From Vespula vulgaris (taxonomy: Eukaryota; Arthropoda; Insecta; Hymenoptera; Vespidae): a DNA stretch of 64,000 nt. Location of the stretch: contig NC_066596.1 in the NCBI RefSeq assembly GCF_905475345.1, positions 6,099,501-6,163,500 on the forward strand, in the 5' to 3' direction. Every line of letters starts with the position of its first letter. Position 1 is the stretch's first letter. The position numbers and the translations under genes were made by a program. Shown here piece by piece: positions 1 through 13,356 of the stretch. Below the pieces are notes generated by a model. That model saw nothing but the letters and a program-made list of their open reading frames with translations. It searched no databases and was not told the origin of the DNA.

Positions 1-74
1 ATAAAAAAATAACAAAAGAAATAAAGTACATCTTGACAATATGACGGATTCCTTGGCTAAAGTTTCCATTAGCA

Positions 75-135
<61 letters not shown>

Positions 136-1137
136 GTTGTTATTATAATTATAATTATTATAATAATAATTATTATTACTATTTTGTTTCCTTTTCTTTT
201 TCCGACTCACTCTCCTCGTCGGCCTATAAAATATTTTCCTAAACGTAACAGGCGTATTCCTAAAACATAACAGGTCGATCAATGATAGAAAAAAGAAGAA
301 AAATAAAATAAAAAGAAAAAAAAAATGAAAAGAAAAACAAAAATACAAAAAATGCGACAATGATAAAATAATAATTAAATAAATGACTAAATAAATAAAA
401 TTAAAAAAAAAAAGTAATCTAAAATAAATAAAAAGAAAAGTCGAGGAGAAGATGTGAGTCACGTATGAAATAAGATTCCCCTTTGACACAGGCGTTTTAA
501 GATTCTTTAATGAAAAGGAAACAAACCAACAAACAAACAAAAAATAAATAAATAAAAAGAAAAGAACGAAAAAAAAAGAAAGAAAAAAAGAGAGGAGAAA
601 GAAGAAGATTCTTTGAATCTAATTGCATCGACGTTTATATACATACATATATTATATTACGCTACCGTTCGATAAGTTAGAGTTCGATTCGTTCGTCGTC
701 GTTATGTTCTCTCGTATGCTAGAAAGATAAAGACAAAGATAAAGAGGGGAAAAGAGAGAGAGAAAATGAGAGTGAGAATGAGAATATGAATGTGAGTTGC
801 ACTTGTACTAAATGAGAATGATAATTAATGTTGAATGCGATCGATCAAAACGTGTCTTAGATCACTTGGGTAGTTTTTTTTTTTTTTTCTTTTTTTTTGT
901 GGAAACAGACACAGAAAGAAGGAAAGAGGAAAAAGTAAGAAAGAAAATAAAAAAAAAATAAATAAATAAATAAAATAAATAGCTGATTTAGCGAAAAAAA
1001 AAAAAGAAAGGAAAACGAACGGAGACCGGCGATGTTCGTCGGATAATTTCTAAAACGTAAGTTAATTTTCTCAATGTCAGGTAAATGGAAGGGAGAGAGA
1101 GAGAGAGAGAGGTGAGGAGTGAACAGGAGAATGGAGA

Positions 1138-1177
<40 letters not shown>

Positions 1178-1394
1178 CTTAGCATTGAGATGTCATATAC
1201 GAGCTGCGCTCGATATTTGTCGTCACACTAGCTTATATTTATGAATAATGAAGAAGTACGCGTATTTATTAATCGAAACTACATGGTTGGAACGGAAAAT
1301 ATGAATTTGGATGTTCATGATAACGATAATAATTATGAATACATGCATGCATGCGTGCGCCTTAAATATATGTATACGTACATACATACATACA

Positions 1395-1425
<31 letters not shown>

Positions 1426-2020
1426 TCGCGTGGATTTAGAAATAAACAATAAACATTTTTCTATGTTTATTACTGCCTTCTTTTTATTTTGTCATTCCTT
1501 TTATCTGTGTGTGTGAGTGTGTTTGTTGCGATATTACTTGTCTTTTTCTTTTCTCAAGGAAATTGAAAGAATAAACACAAAAGAAAAATAAACAAACAAA
1601 CAAACAAACGAGCAAGTAAGCAAACCAGAGTCGACATTGTAATCGACTATTGACTGATTCGATCAATTCGATATTATTGATCAAGTTACGTAATAATGAT
1701 TGATTAGTATCAATCATTTTGGTATTCCATTGACGTTTCTCGTGCTTTCGATTTCGAAATTCCTAAGAAACGATAAGAAATCACACATACTCACACACAC
1801 ATGTATAAAGATAGTCCACATGTCACGAGCTTTAAGAAGTTCATACTTGATACTTTGTATTGATTTCTTGAAGAAGAAATGTGTGAAAAAGAACGATCGG
1901 TCAAATACCACTTTTTTATTTAACATTTACATTCTAAATATATATTTTCAAGAATAATATCGGTTACGCCAATGTCCTATTCTTATTTCTTTTCATACCG
2001 CCATGATGCTGTTCGTGGTG

Positions 2021-2056
2021 TGATGATGATGATGATGATCATCATCATCATCATCA
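2021..2056. repeat. (GAT)n/(ATC)n palindromic microsatellite
   Basis: A GAT trinucleotide run switches to its own reverse complement at 2038/2039, giving a perfect 36-bp palindrome with no spacer. It could form a hairpin or cruciform. A separate 12-bp palindrome, TAGCACGTGCTA with an E-box core, lies just downstream at 2069-2080. Confidence 0.9.
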
Positions 2057-5000
2057 TCGAGTATTTTATAGCACGTGCTAGATAAGATTTTGATGCAGGA
2101 TGTTCAAATGGATATTATCTGTATATGTATGTATGTATGTATGTATGTATATCTCTCCTTCTCTCCCCCTCTCTCTCTCTCTCTCTCTCTCTCTTTGTGA
2201 ATATGGGTATGTAAGAAAGAGAAGTATATATATATATATTAACGAGTGTACAGTGAACTGCTATTGGCGTAGCCCCGATTTTGAACGATCTATGTAACTA
2301 TTGAAGAAGCGTGCGTATGTGTGTGTGTGTATATATACAAATGACGTGTGTTCATCTTCAAAATATTTATGTACATTCTAATGTCGACCTTTCCTCTCTC
2401 TTTGTTTTTTTTTCCTTTTTTTTTTTCTTTTTATTATTACTATTTCCATTATATAAATATGTATTGTATATTCGATTGTCTCTCATAAGTTTCTCGACGT
2501 GCACAATTCAATTATTGACTTTCATGAACATCGATTATTTCTTTGTTATCTCTCTCTTTTTTTTTTGTTTTTATTTAATCATTTCCTCTTTTCCCTGCTT
2601 ATCAAGTATTGTTTTTCAAAGTTTGTATTCATAAACGTTTTACTTAAATACATTATATGTATATGTATATTGTCTTATATTGTTTCTGATTAAATTTTTT
2701 TTTTTTTTTATTGCACGTCGGTACTTGTCGGACAATAATATATATATATATATTTTTTAATTTATATTTCTTTTAATTTTTATTTTTCTACTACCTCGAA
2801 ATATAAATAATATGCTGCATTGAGCGCACTCTTTTGAAATTCCCGCTCAAAAAGAGAAAGAGAGAGTGCGTGTAGACGTGCGTGTCTGCCTGCGTATGTG
2901 TGTGTGAAAGAGAGAGAAAAAATAATGTGTATGTGCGTATGAGAAAAGAAAATTAAAAAAAAAAAAAAAAAAATAGAAGTGAGCTGTGATGCATTCGTGA
3001 GAAAAGGAAGGGAACGAACCCCGTCCCTAAATTTGTTTAGGTCTTTTTTTTTTTTTTTTTTTAATTTTAATATAAATATTCGAATGTTACACGTGTAAAC
3101 GAAAAAAAAAAAAAATACAAAAAGAAAAAAGGAAAAAAAAATCGAGCCGGATTGCGCTCTGGTCGCCATTTCTATTGTACGGTTAATAATATACCAATTG
3201 TTAATTAATTAATTAATTAATTGTCCATTGTCAAAGAGTTTTGGGATTATATACAAATATTCTGTAATAATAATAATAATAACAACAACAACAACAACAA
3301 AAACAACAATAATAACAGTAATAATTAATAATAATGATGATGATGATAATAATAATAATAATATTAATAATAATAATAATAATAGTGATAATAAAATAAT
3401 AATTTCTATTTAGGAGAAATAGAGAACAAATTCGCACGCGTTAAGTGTATTTTTTGATCTTCGTTTTCGTCATCGTCATTATTGTCGTCATTGTTGTCAT
3501 CATTATTCATTTCAAAGACTTTTTTTCCTCTCTATCTTTTTTTTTTTTACTTTTTTCTTTTTCTTTTTTTTGCGTTAAGAGTTTCGGTACATAACAGATG
3601 TATGATTCTCAGTAAGCAAGTCCTTTTTACCACCTCCCCCTTATTCCTCCCCTTCATTCCCCTCTTTTTTTTCAATGGGGTCATTTTATGGAACGATTTG
3701 ACTGTCACTATGGTTACGAACGATAAAGACAAAAGACAAAGTTCACAATACTTTGATGAAAGGAAATAGACGGTTCTCAACTTTGAATTCGTCGATTTTC
3801 AAATAATTGCAGCGTTTATTATATGAACTTTATCTTTTCCATTTCTTTTTTCTTTTTTTCTTTTTTTTTTTTTTTTGTTAAATATCTCGTTAAATATACG
3901 GAAGTATCGCTCGGTGTCCTTCTTTTTTTCTTACTTTTATTTCTTCAATTTTTTCCTTTAGTTTTTTTTTTCTCTCTCGCCAAAAAGCGTCATTCTTTAT
4001 AAATCATCGAGAAAATTACAAAGAGAGAAAGAGGAGGGAAAAAGAAATAAACGAAATATTTAAGAGGTGTAAGAATTAGTTTACAGAGAACTCAATCATC
4101 GATACGTCAATACTATTATGATAATATTAATGAAAGTTCTAAGGAGTAAAAGTTTCATGTACATAAGTATGTACGTACGTATGTATGTATATATATATGT
4201 ATGTGTGTATGTATGTGGCCCATTAAAAAAGTACCACGTGGAGAGATTTGTATTTATGACATGAATATTTAACGTAAGACGTATAGCGCACTTAATTTTG
4301 TGCGTGTATGGTATGTTAGTGCGTGTGTGTGTATTTTGTGTGTTTGTGTGTGTGTGCGTGCGTGCGTGTCCGTCCGCATACACAAGTTAAAATAACTACG
4401 TGACTTTTCTTCGTTTGATTTCGTAGATCAAACGAAAGTTTAATTTTCATTCATTGTCGTTGCTTCTCTCCCAATGGGAAAAAAAAGAAGAAAAAAAAAA
4501 TAAAATAAAAGAACTACGGGCTTCGTTTTGACATATTCTCTGTAAAAAGATTTATATATAGGGTGAGTTAGGAATAAAAAAAAAAAGGAAAAAAAAATAT
4601 ACGGGAAAAGGGAAGAATCGTTGCTGCAATTGGAGGAATGTTTGTAATTTTTTTTTCCTCTTCATTTTCCTTTTTTTTTATATATATATATTTTTTTTCT
4701 TTTTTCTTATCGTCCAATTTTCGCAAGATTTTCAGATCGATTTATTCATTTGATATTTTGATAGATAATAAGATTTGTCTTTTTTTTTTTCTTTTGTATT
4801 GTTTCTTTTTTTCTAAAAAATTTTCTCTACGAAAAAAGAGAAATCATTGGATAATATTTGATAATAAAGAGTTCTTTGTTTCCTTCTTCTTCTTTTTTTT
4901 TTCCATTTTAAAATTGTTCCTACAAAAAGTTAAAATTATAAAGATCTCTTTTTTTTTTCCTTCTCATTTTATGTAGATCGCGCACACATCCGCACGCATT

Positions 5001-6240
5001 TAGAAATACTTCAATTTTATTTCTAATTCGTTCATAATCGCACAAATATTTTTCCTATAGGTTGTGTGATGCATATATATATATATATATTTTGAAAATT
5101 TTTAAATTTCTTTCTTCTCGTCTTCCTCTTTTTTTTTTGTTTTGTAAAGATCTAAATCTTTTATATTAGCTCGCGTAATTTACAAAAATAATTATATCAT
5201 AGATGTATATAATACATCATAGGTGTATATAATGCAATGTGAGAGTGAGAGAGAAAGAGAGAAATAAAACCGCATCGAAGGACGAGTCGCGTACTCGTTT
5301 GTTAAAGAGAAAATAAAAAAGAAATCAAATTGTTTGTAGACGACGAAGAAAAGGCATTTATAACAAAAATAAATTAGTCTTTCTTTCTTTTTCGTTTTAT
5401 TTCTTCTTCCTTTTAATTTTTCTCATCTTTACGGAGTGAAAGAAAGATAAATTAGACTTTTAATAAACTCGAATAAAGTGAATAAATAAATCAGTCAAAG
5501 AAAAAAAAAAAAGAATCTAAAAAAAAGACAAAACTTGAAATGAATAATTTTTAATCAATTTGATAAAATGATTATGATATGAGATATATAAAATTATTCA
5601 TTATTGTGTTCTCTTGCTGTATACATAGCAGGTGAGTTTTAATTAATGGCTACAAAAAGAAAAGAAAATAAAAGAAGATTCATCGCTTTTATACACATTT
5701 CGATCATAAAATCTTTTCACTATTTCCAATATTTGAATAAAAAATCGATGATGAACGTAATAAATGTATAAAAAAAAAAAAAAAAAAAAAAATGTATTAT
5801 GCTTTTTGTGTACATATATATGTATATAACAAGGTAGCGATAAAGTCCATGGATAAATTTATGTTGAAGTCTACTGTGCGATTATAAAACAAAAAGTATG
5901 GTAAAGACGATAATTCTGTCACCTAGAATTTATTCATTCTTCTTACAAGGTCGTCGTAAATTCACGTATTACAAAAAATGAAAGAAGTAAGGAAAAAAGA
6001 AATCGAAAGAAACAGCGATAACAGAAAGAATAAATTTTTTTTAATTTTTTATAGAGAAAAAAAATCTTAATAAATGAAATAAAATACATCGATCATTCGT
6101 CGTAATTAAAGGTAAGTTTCCATTTTTTTTTTTTAAATTTTAATCTTTTCTTACCTGTCGGTATCCCAAAAGATTATTTAATTGCCATATTAATACTTTT
6201 AACATTTTAGCTATGATCGCTATAGCGTTTGCAAGTATAG

Positions 6241-6298
<58 letters not shown>

Positions 6299-6617
6299 GT
6301 ATGTATATAAATTTTTTTATTCAATTATTCATATATATGTGTGTGTGTGTTTAATTAGACTTCTATTGATTCCCCATAAAAAAACAAAAAAAAGGAAAAG
6401 AAAAGAAATCGAAAAAAAAATAATATAAATTGTAAAGGAATGATAATTAACGAAACGTTTCTTTCTTTTTTCTCTTTACAGAAACAATTTTTATCATGAA
6501 AATAATTACGTTGGAACGATGGAAAAATTAAACTACGGCCACGAAAAATAAAAGAAAAAAATTAATTATTTTTAATGCCCAACCAAATGAAAGAATTTCC
6601 TTATATACAAAAAAATA

Positions 6618-6665
<48 letters not shown>

Positions 6666-9399
6666 GGTAAAGGAATTACAAATTCGCCGTGTGAATTCGA
6701 AAAATTTTGATTATTATATCACATTGATAATAAGAATAATATTGTTATTGTTATTATTCTTTTAAAAAAAATGTCAAATGTATGTGTTATGTCAATGGTT
6801 AACTCGTTGAAACGTAAAAATACAATGACGTCAATAAAGATTCGATTAAATTACTTTATTGTTCGACTATGTCACGTAGTCACGTATATAATTGAAATGT
6901 GTCTGTGTCAATTTATGCATCTACGTGTGTATATATGTATAAACATTAAAAGTTTTTACGTTTTTACACAAAGAAAGAAAATATTTCTCAGTATTTAACT
7001 TTGTCACAAATACGCAGTATAAATAAGATGTATAAGTACGTGTTTGTCTTTATGATTTTAAAATATATGTTAATTGATTTTGACTTTTGCATATGTAAGA
7101 TTTAATGTTAATTTTCATTGTGCACATATTGACGACGAAATATTCAGGGAAATAATAATTTTTCCATTTACCTTATACGCTTATTCCACAAGCATAAATT
7201 TTCATAGGAAATTGGACGATATGATAATGTCCAAACAAAAAAAAACATCTTTTTTGTTTTGAAATGATCAAGATGTTTATCAATTTTATTATTATTAATT
7301 TCATTATTTCTGTTGATTGTAATTCTTTTCTTTTTTTCTTATTGAATACAATCCTAGAATAAAATATTTCAATTGAATGAACTGTTGAACGTCACTTGTA
7401 AAACTATCAAGTCGATCTAAAATTTTTATAAATAAATTCATGAATTAAAAATTCATTTAGGATTGTGAAATCATTTAAATTATGTCCTTTCTTTTTTCTG
7501 CTTTTTTTTTTTTTTTTTTTTTATACTTAGATATTAATTTAAAAACATTTAACTTATAATTGTATTTAATTTTGAATCTGAACAAAATTTAATTCGTGCA
7601 GAAATTAAACAATTTTTTTTTTCTATTCATCTCAAAATCATTAACTTTAATTTCTTATAATTCTTATTCTTGATAATTTTTGAGGAATATAAATGTAGAA
7701 AATGAAAGTGACAATTGAAGATTTATACGAGATTGAATTCAATTTATGCATATTATCGAACTTTGAATTAAATGAATTTTAATATCGTTATAAAAAATAT
7801 AAATATGCCATAAAAAGTGAAAAAGAGGAGATATAATGCATCTATATATTTTTCAAGTAAGAAAAATAAGAAAAAAAAAAAAATTAAGAACAACTGAATT
7901 AAGAATAATCGATATTAACATTTTAATGAACTTCTTTTAATTGTAAAGTATTCAATTCGAAATGAGCTACTATTGTTTTCAATAAAAATGACCTCTGCAA
8001 GTATTTTAAATAGTGATGTCATTTGTATGTCGAATTACTGCATAACTTTATATGTATGAATACTGAAATAAAATATAGGCGCATATATGCGGATACACAC
8101 ACACATATATACAAAAAAAAAGATGACGCAAATGGTAATAAGTTTATAAGATTTCATTTTAATACATTTCGTAAGTTACGTTGTATTCTTTAATATTATT
8201 CTGTCGTTATTACGTAAATTTATATATGCACATATATAAATTAAAACGACGATATATTTTTAATATATTTTAATCGTTCTTTCATTTTTCTAAACGCTTC
8301 TAATAATTCAATAATTACATATATATTATTATATATAAAATTGTAATAATAATAGTAACAACAATAATAATTATTATTATTATCATCATTAGACTCTTGA
8401 TAATGTTAAGATCATACGATGTTTGCGTAATGAAATAATCTTTACGTAGAAATCTAGTTATATTTATAAGATAGAAAATTTTTAATCCTCGTTAAAAAGT
8501 TAGAAATAAACAGGAATAATTAATATACAAATACGGAAGTATAATAATTAGACAAAAAAGTCAAAGTTGACATACATACAAACTAAATATAATTTTTAAT
8601 GCTTTTAATTTGAGATGTGAAGAAAAATCAAAGAGAAAATTGATAATGTAGTTTGATAATAAAGAAAAACATTATAATCTTTGATTATTTATAAGAACAA
8701 AAAGGAAAAAAAAAGAAAAGATCAAAAAAAATTGTTAATCAGGTGACATAGTTCTAAAAGAAAAACAAAACGCATGCGTGTGTGTGTGTGATAAGAAGAA
8801 AAAGAATTAAACAAAAATTTGTTAATATATTTGAATTTTTTATTTGTACCAGCCATTATCTAGGATCTAATAATTAGTGTGTTGATAATTTTTAATATTT
8901 TTTTTTTTTTAATTAAGAGTACAACATACACACACACATACATACATCAATTTATGTAGATAAATATATTATATATTATGCAGATTATCAAAATAATGAA
9001 AAAACATAGGTAATAGAAAAGATCTACATATTTTTTTATAACAAATCTATTAGAAGCTATCTAAGCTCTCGCTCATGAATCTCTCGAGTTTTATCGGTTT
9101 GTTTTATATTATCGTTATGTCTAAGAGAAAGAAAAAAAAAAAGGAAAAGAGAGAGATAAAATTTATATATATGACCTCTGTGTATATTTGTACGCGAGGT
9201 CGAATATAAAAGTTGCACTTTTCAAATAACTATTTTTTGCATATATGAGTGAAAGAACATAGTTGAAATAATTTGTATTATTTTTTGAAAACTGCCCTTA
9301 TATTCAAATGAAAATTAATCAAATGAAAATTTTTATAGTATATTATGTCGACTAAAGACCATTGAAATCTATTAACATATATACGTATCCACACTAGGA

Positions 9400-9530
9400 A
9401 AGAACTCAAAGCGTTTATTGTGATCCGTCTGAGCCGATGCGTCGTGTAATGCATTTAGCAGCAGTTAATCGCATCGTCTACTCGGAGTAAACCGAAGCCA
9501 TTCATGAACGTTAACATACACCACATAAGA
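9400..9530. promoter_or_regulatory. Compositionally complex island, possible regulatory element
   Basis: This is a repeat-free block in otherwise low-complexity DNA. It holds a 7-bp inverted repeat (CGATGCG at about 9434 and CGCATCG at about 9470), which would leave a loop of about 28 nt. No protein or known RNA gene is recognised. A conserved noncoding element is only an inference. Confidence 0.2.
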
Positions 9531-9552
9531 TACTAAAAGGAAGATAGAAAGA

Positions 9553-9556
<4 letters not shown>

Positions 9557-9597
<41 letters not shown>
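9557..9597. repeat. (GA)n microsatellite
   Basis: Uninterrupted GA dinucleotide run of about 41 bp, directly next to the complex island at 9400-9530. Confidence 0.95.
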
Positions 9598-9600
<3 letters not shown>

Positions 9601-10005
9601 TTGCGCGTGTATATATGTATTGTGCGCGTTAGATTGATCGACTTTAGAGTTCTTAGTTAGTCTTGAATTTTTACGTATATGTACACGTAACCGAGTAGTA
9701 TTAGGAACGAAAGTTTCTAAGTTATTTCAAAAATCAATGTTATTCTTTTTCGTGACTTTCTATCCGCTAATTTATTTTCTTTTTTCTCTTTTTTTTTTTG
9801 CATTATCATTTCTTTTCTTCAAATTTTACAATTACAAGCTTACAAATTTTTGTTCCACTTTATATAATGACAATGTTTTACGAGGGAGAAAGAAAGAAAA
9901 AAAAAAAGAAGAAAGAAAAAAGAAAGTGACGTTTGTATATTTTAAAAGTTTTTACTTTAAAGAGAAATAAATAAAGAAAATGTTTTGTTAATTATATGTC
10001 TTTAC

Positions 10006-10056
<51 letters not shown>

Positions 10057-10692
10057 AATTTATGTATCGAGGTAAGTGTCAATTAGAAAATTTCTGACAC
10101 TAAGTGGCACAGTATACTACTCGGTATACGAATACACGAATGCGAGGTCATCGGACGTATGATACGATAAATATACGTTTAGAAATTACTGATCGCTTTC
10201 TCCGTATATTTGTCAAACAAAATTATCACGTATTAGTCAAAGAGCATGATCTTTTTCTTTTATCATTTCGTATATCTTGTTGATATTTCATAAAATTCTA
10301 CATGGTATTATGTAGCTCCATGTTTTTTCGTTCTTCTCATATTAATTTCCAAATGATTAGTTATTTCTTCTTCTTCTTCTTCTTTCCTTTTTTTTATAAT
10401 TATATAAAATTACGTTTTGATAAAAAATATATTGTATTCAAGTTGTCGATTAACATACTTAACATTTGTACAGAGTTTGGGCGTAATCTTTATAATACAT
10501 TATTACTTTATACAAATTATTATTTTTCTAACGATGAAAGATGCGTTTGCATTACAAATTCATAAATTTCAGCTTGATGAATGAGTACACAAGAGTATCT
10601 TTCAGTCCTGTGAAGAAAAAGTATAGATAATTGGGTTACTATAAATCAATAATTTTTTTTTCTTTTTTAAATTTTGTATGTAAGTATATATA

Positions 10693-11386
10693 TTACATTA
10701 TCCATACCTTTTTTTTACCCCAATCTTCGGCAATATACGTAAGAAGATCGGTCAAACCCTCGAATTCTACTCTACTTTGTGGAGGATTGTTTTTAGGAAT
10801 CTTTGGTAAAAGCGATCCCATTTTATATCTAAATTCTTCAGCATTTTTTGCACCAGAGATCTTCCAGATACCATAAAACAGAAGACCGCATCCTGTTACG
10901 GCATAGAATGTACCCCAACAGAGTGCTCTGAAGGCTAACAATGTGCCTGTTTCTTGGAGCCTTCTAGATCCGCTTAATCCTTTGTCAAAGTATTTTGGAT
11001 CTTTCTTTCTTACCGAGGCAAGTGTTGTACCAAAGCCGATAAAAGCAGACAGGCCAGTGACGGTGCTTAAGAAAATTGCTGCTGCACTTTTAAAATAATA
11101 ATATACGTGAATATTTATATTAATGAACTTTCAAAGATCTCAATAAGAGTCTTTTTATTGATTACAAAACACAAACATTAAAAATGATTTTATATGATTT
11201 AGCAATATGATTATATTTATATAAAAATTGTTTGAAACTTATTGATAGAGAGAATAATGACTTAAACGTACCGTAAAATTTTTCTTTTTCTTTCTCGATA
11301 CCTTTAATATATGTTTTTACTTCTTTCTTTGACTGTTCTATCGTATCGGTCTCATGTGAAAACATATCCTCAGATTGAGCGGCCAT
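10693..11386 (-). CDS. TMEM242: TMEM242-like mitochondrial membrane protein
   Basis: Two coding exons, 11272-11386 and 10693-11081, joined by a GT-AG intron (donor GTACGT, acceptor TGCAG), give 167 residues. The start is the ATG at 11386. There are two hydrophobic segments: residues about 39-61 (beginning AAIFLSTVTG) and about 86-113 (LLAFRALCWGTFYAVTGCG). A loop rich in Lys and Arg separates them. The second segment and the following stretch with PKIPKN match the vertebrate TMEM242 pattern (LALRALGWGSLYAWCGVGV, then PTIPKN). TMEM242 is a small inner-mitochondrial-membrane protein reported to help assemble the ATP synthase rotor ring and to interact with complex I assembly factors; that role is family knowledge. 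The insect N-terminus is hydrophilic and lysine-rich and the C-terminal tail is slightly long (residues about 145-167). The gene is divergent from CNEP1R1, whose ATG is about 1.2 kb away. Confidence 0.88.
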
Positions 11387-11474
11387 TTTTAAATCTGTTC
11401 CAATTCGTCATTGAATTCATTTTGCACAGAAACAAAAAGTTCAGTTTAAATTCTGCCAGATGTCGCTTTGATGC

Positions 11475-11514
<40 letters not shown>

Positions 11515-12590
11515 TATACAGGATGTCAAATAATTCATAATTTTATTTAGAATCAATATTTGAAAAATATATATCGAAATTTAAATTTTGATTATACAAT
11601 GCAAATATTATCGAGCGAATGGTTGCATATTTTAGTACGTTTTTAAAATCTTTTTTTTTTTTCTTTTTTTTATTCTAACTAAACGTTAAAGTACTTAAGT
11701 TTCACATTATTAATCAAACTTCAATAAATGAACACTGTAAATCAAATAGAATTCTAAAATAATTTCTTAAAGAAATGCATTGAAAACTGACTCTAATTTT
11801 AATTCGACTTTATTTTATTTTTTAAGCGACAACTATTCGATTGCAACTATTCGATTTTATTTAATCATCAAAATATATAAATTTTAAATATAACTGAAAA
11901 CACAATTTTGTCGATTATTTTGTTAAAAATGATATATTTATATATCATTATGAATATATATTTATATATAATATATTATTTTTATAAAAAATAAAACTCA
12001 AATTCGTTTTTATACTATTTATGAAGTAAAATTCCCAGCGTTATTTTATTTAAAAATATACTTATGTTATATGAAATAATATAATTATTATTTTTTTTTT
12101 TTAGAAAATATTCGACAAAACCTTGTTTTTTTATGGCAAATTTCTATCACACACTTTAACTCGATTGTTAGATTACGCGTGAACGAGAATCTACACGAGC
12201 TTATATACCGAACAATAAATTCATAATGGGAACAGTTTCCCGCTTGAGTTTGTAGTTCATATTTTGTCCATACGCGTCGCTGGAATCATATACGCTTCGT
12301 ACGAAAGTGAATAGCCTTAAGTGTCAACTTTTACATAAGTGTGTTTATGTGGTTTTCACTTTTATCTCATTTTTCTTTTATAATTTTCTCTGTTTTCGTT
12401 ATAATTATTTCTAATTTTAATAAATAAAAAAAACAAAGAGAAAGAAGTAGAAGAAAAAACAAAAACGTTCAGATAATGTCATTAATATTTTAGTATCTTT
12501 TGTTAAGCATTATTTGGTAAGTTTCCAAAACTGTTTCTGGTATCCCTGGCTACGAACGAACAAATGTGTATTGTGCTGCAGTAAACGGAA
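11387..12590. promoter_or_regulatory. Shared upstream region of TMEM242 and CNEP1R1
   Basis: This interval separates two divergent start codons. It contains a (TA)n run at 11477-11509 and AT-rich filler. A more complex block lies at about 12125-12320. Within that block, TTTCCCGC (12236-12243) matches the E2F consensus and overlaps an inverted repeat GGGAA-N4-TTCCC (12228-12241). Bidirectional promoter use is inferred from arrangement only; no TSS is visible. Confidence 0.4.
11477..11509. repeat. (TA)n microsatellite
   Basis: TA dinucleotide run of about 33 bp in the 5' flank of TMEM242. Confidence 0.95.
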
Positions 12591-13356
12591 ATGTCTTTAG
12601 ATCAAACTGTGTGCGAAGGTAAAGATAAATATTAACGTTAACAAGACAGTAATGTGAAATATACGAGGTATCGTTAACAGTGAAGGATAAAAAAAATTTT
12701 TATGAAGAATCTCAAGAATGTATGAGATGATGTGCGACTTGTTTGAATTATAATAACTGCATTTACGATTATACGTCGATTAATTTTCAGATTTAAAGGC
12801 GTTTGAGAGACGTCTCACTGAGGTTATTGCAAGTTTACAACCGGCTACTCTACGATGGAGGAGTATGTTTTGTTAACTTTGTTCTGTGTATTTATTATTA
12901 TCTCTTTTTTTTTCTTTTTTTTTTTGTATTAAAAATATTGGAAAAGGATTTATACGACAAGTTGATTAATCGACATTAAACGACACTTATGTGATTACAG
13001 TGTTGTTAGGTTTTATCTCAGTTTGCACCGCAGTTGGTGCTTGGCATTGGTTAACAGATCCAAATACATCTGCAGTTTCTTTTACTCAAAGTTTGTGCAA
13101 TCATCCATTCTTTACGACTGCTAGTATCATATTGGGTAGGTAAAAAAGTTCAATAACACGAAAGACAACTTTGCTAATGTTTTGTTTCAAATTTTTAGTA
13201 ATATTATTCATGATGGGAGTACATAGGCGTGTTATAGCACCTAGTATCATAACCCAAAGAGCAAGAAGCGTATTAGGAGATTTTAACATGAGTTGCGATG
13301 ATACAGGAAAGCTTATTCTTAAGCCTAAAAGACCTACGCATCCTCATGAGACATGA
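12591..13356 (+). CDS. CNEP1R1: Nuclear envelope phosphatase regulatory subunit 1 (CNEP1R1/TMEM188)
   Basis: Four coding exons (12591-12618, 12791-12862, 13001-13135, 13199-13356), all with GT-AG introns, give 130 residues against about 125 in human. The N-terminal DLKAFERRLTE (residues 10-20) and LQPATLRWR (25-33) precede two membrane segments, about 34-52 and about 74-86. The cytosolic tail has VIAPSI and the highly conserved NMSCDDTGKLILKP. These blocks match the vertebrate protein almost throughout. Family role: it binds and activates CTDNEP1 (Dullard) in the ER and nuclear envelope, which dephosphorylates lipin and so controls phosphatidic acid and membrane lipid synthesis. The start is the first ATG giving the short acidic leader usual for the family; exon 1 contributes only nine full codons. 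Divergent from TMEM242, convergent with RPRD1. Confidence 0.93.

Larger units (their letters stand above)
1..10692. other. Gene-free AT-rich stretch with many microsatellites
   Basis: No coding region can be supported here. The open frames are translations of simple repeats (poly-Leu/Ser from CT, poly-Tyr/Ile from TA, poly-Phe from T runs). It holds tracts of TTA (77-135), GA (1143-1173), CATA (1381-1424), a GAT/ATC palindrome (2021-2056), TA (6244-6292, 6619-6662), GA (9557-9597) and TA (10009-10048). Positions 9400-9530 are more complex in composition. The stretch could be intergenic DNA, an intron or a long 3' UTR of a gene outside the window; the sequence does not decide. Confidence 0.6.

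Noticed and set aside
988..1185. Open frames of poly-Leu/Ser, poly-Tyr/Ile, poly-Phe, poly-Lys/Glu throughout the window
   Set aside because: They are translations of GA/CT, TA, T-run and A-rich repeats, with no start context, domain or splice support. Examples are at 988-1185, 22523-22939, 36596-37234, 51080-51442 and 58758-59327.
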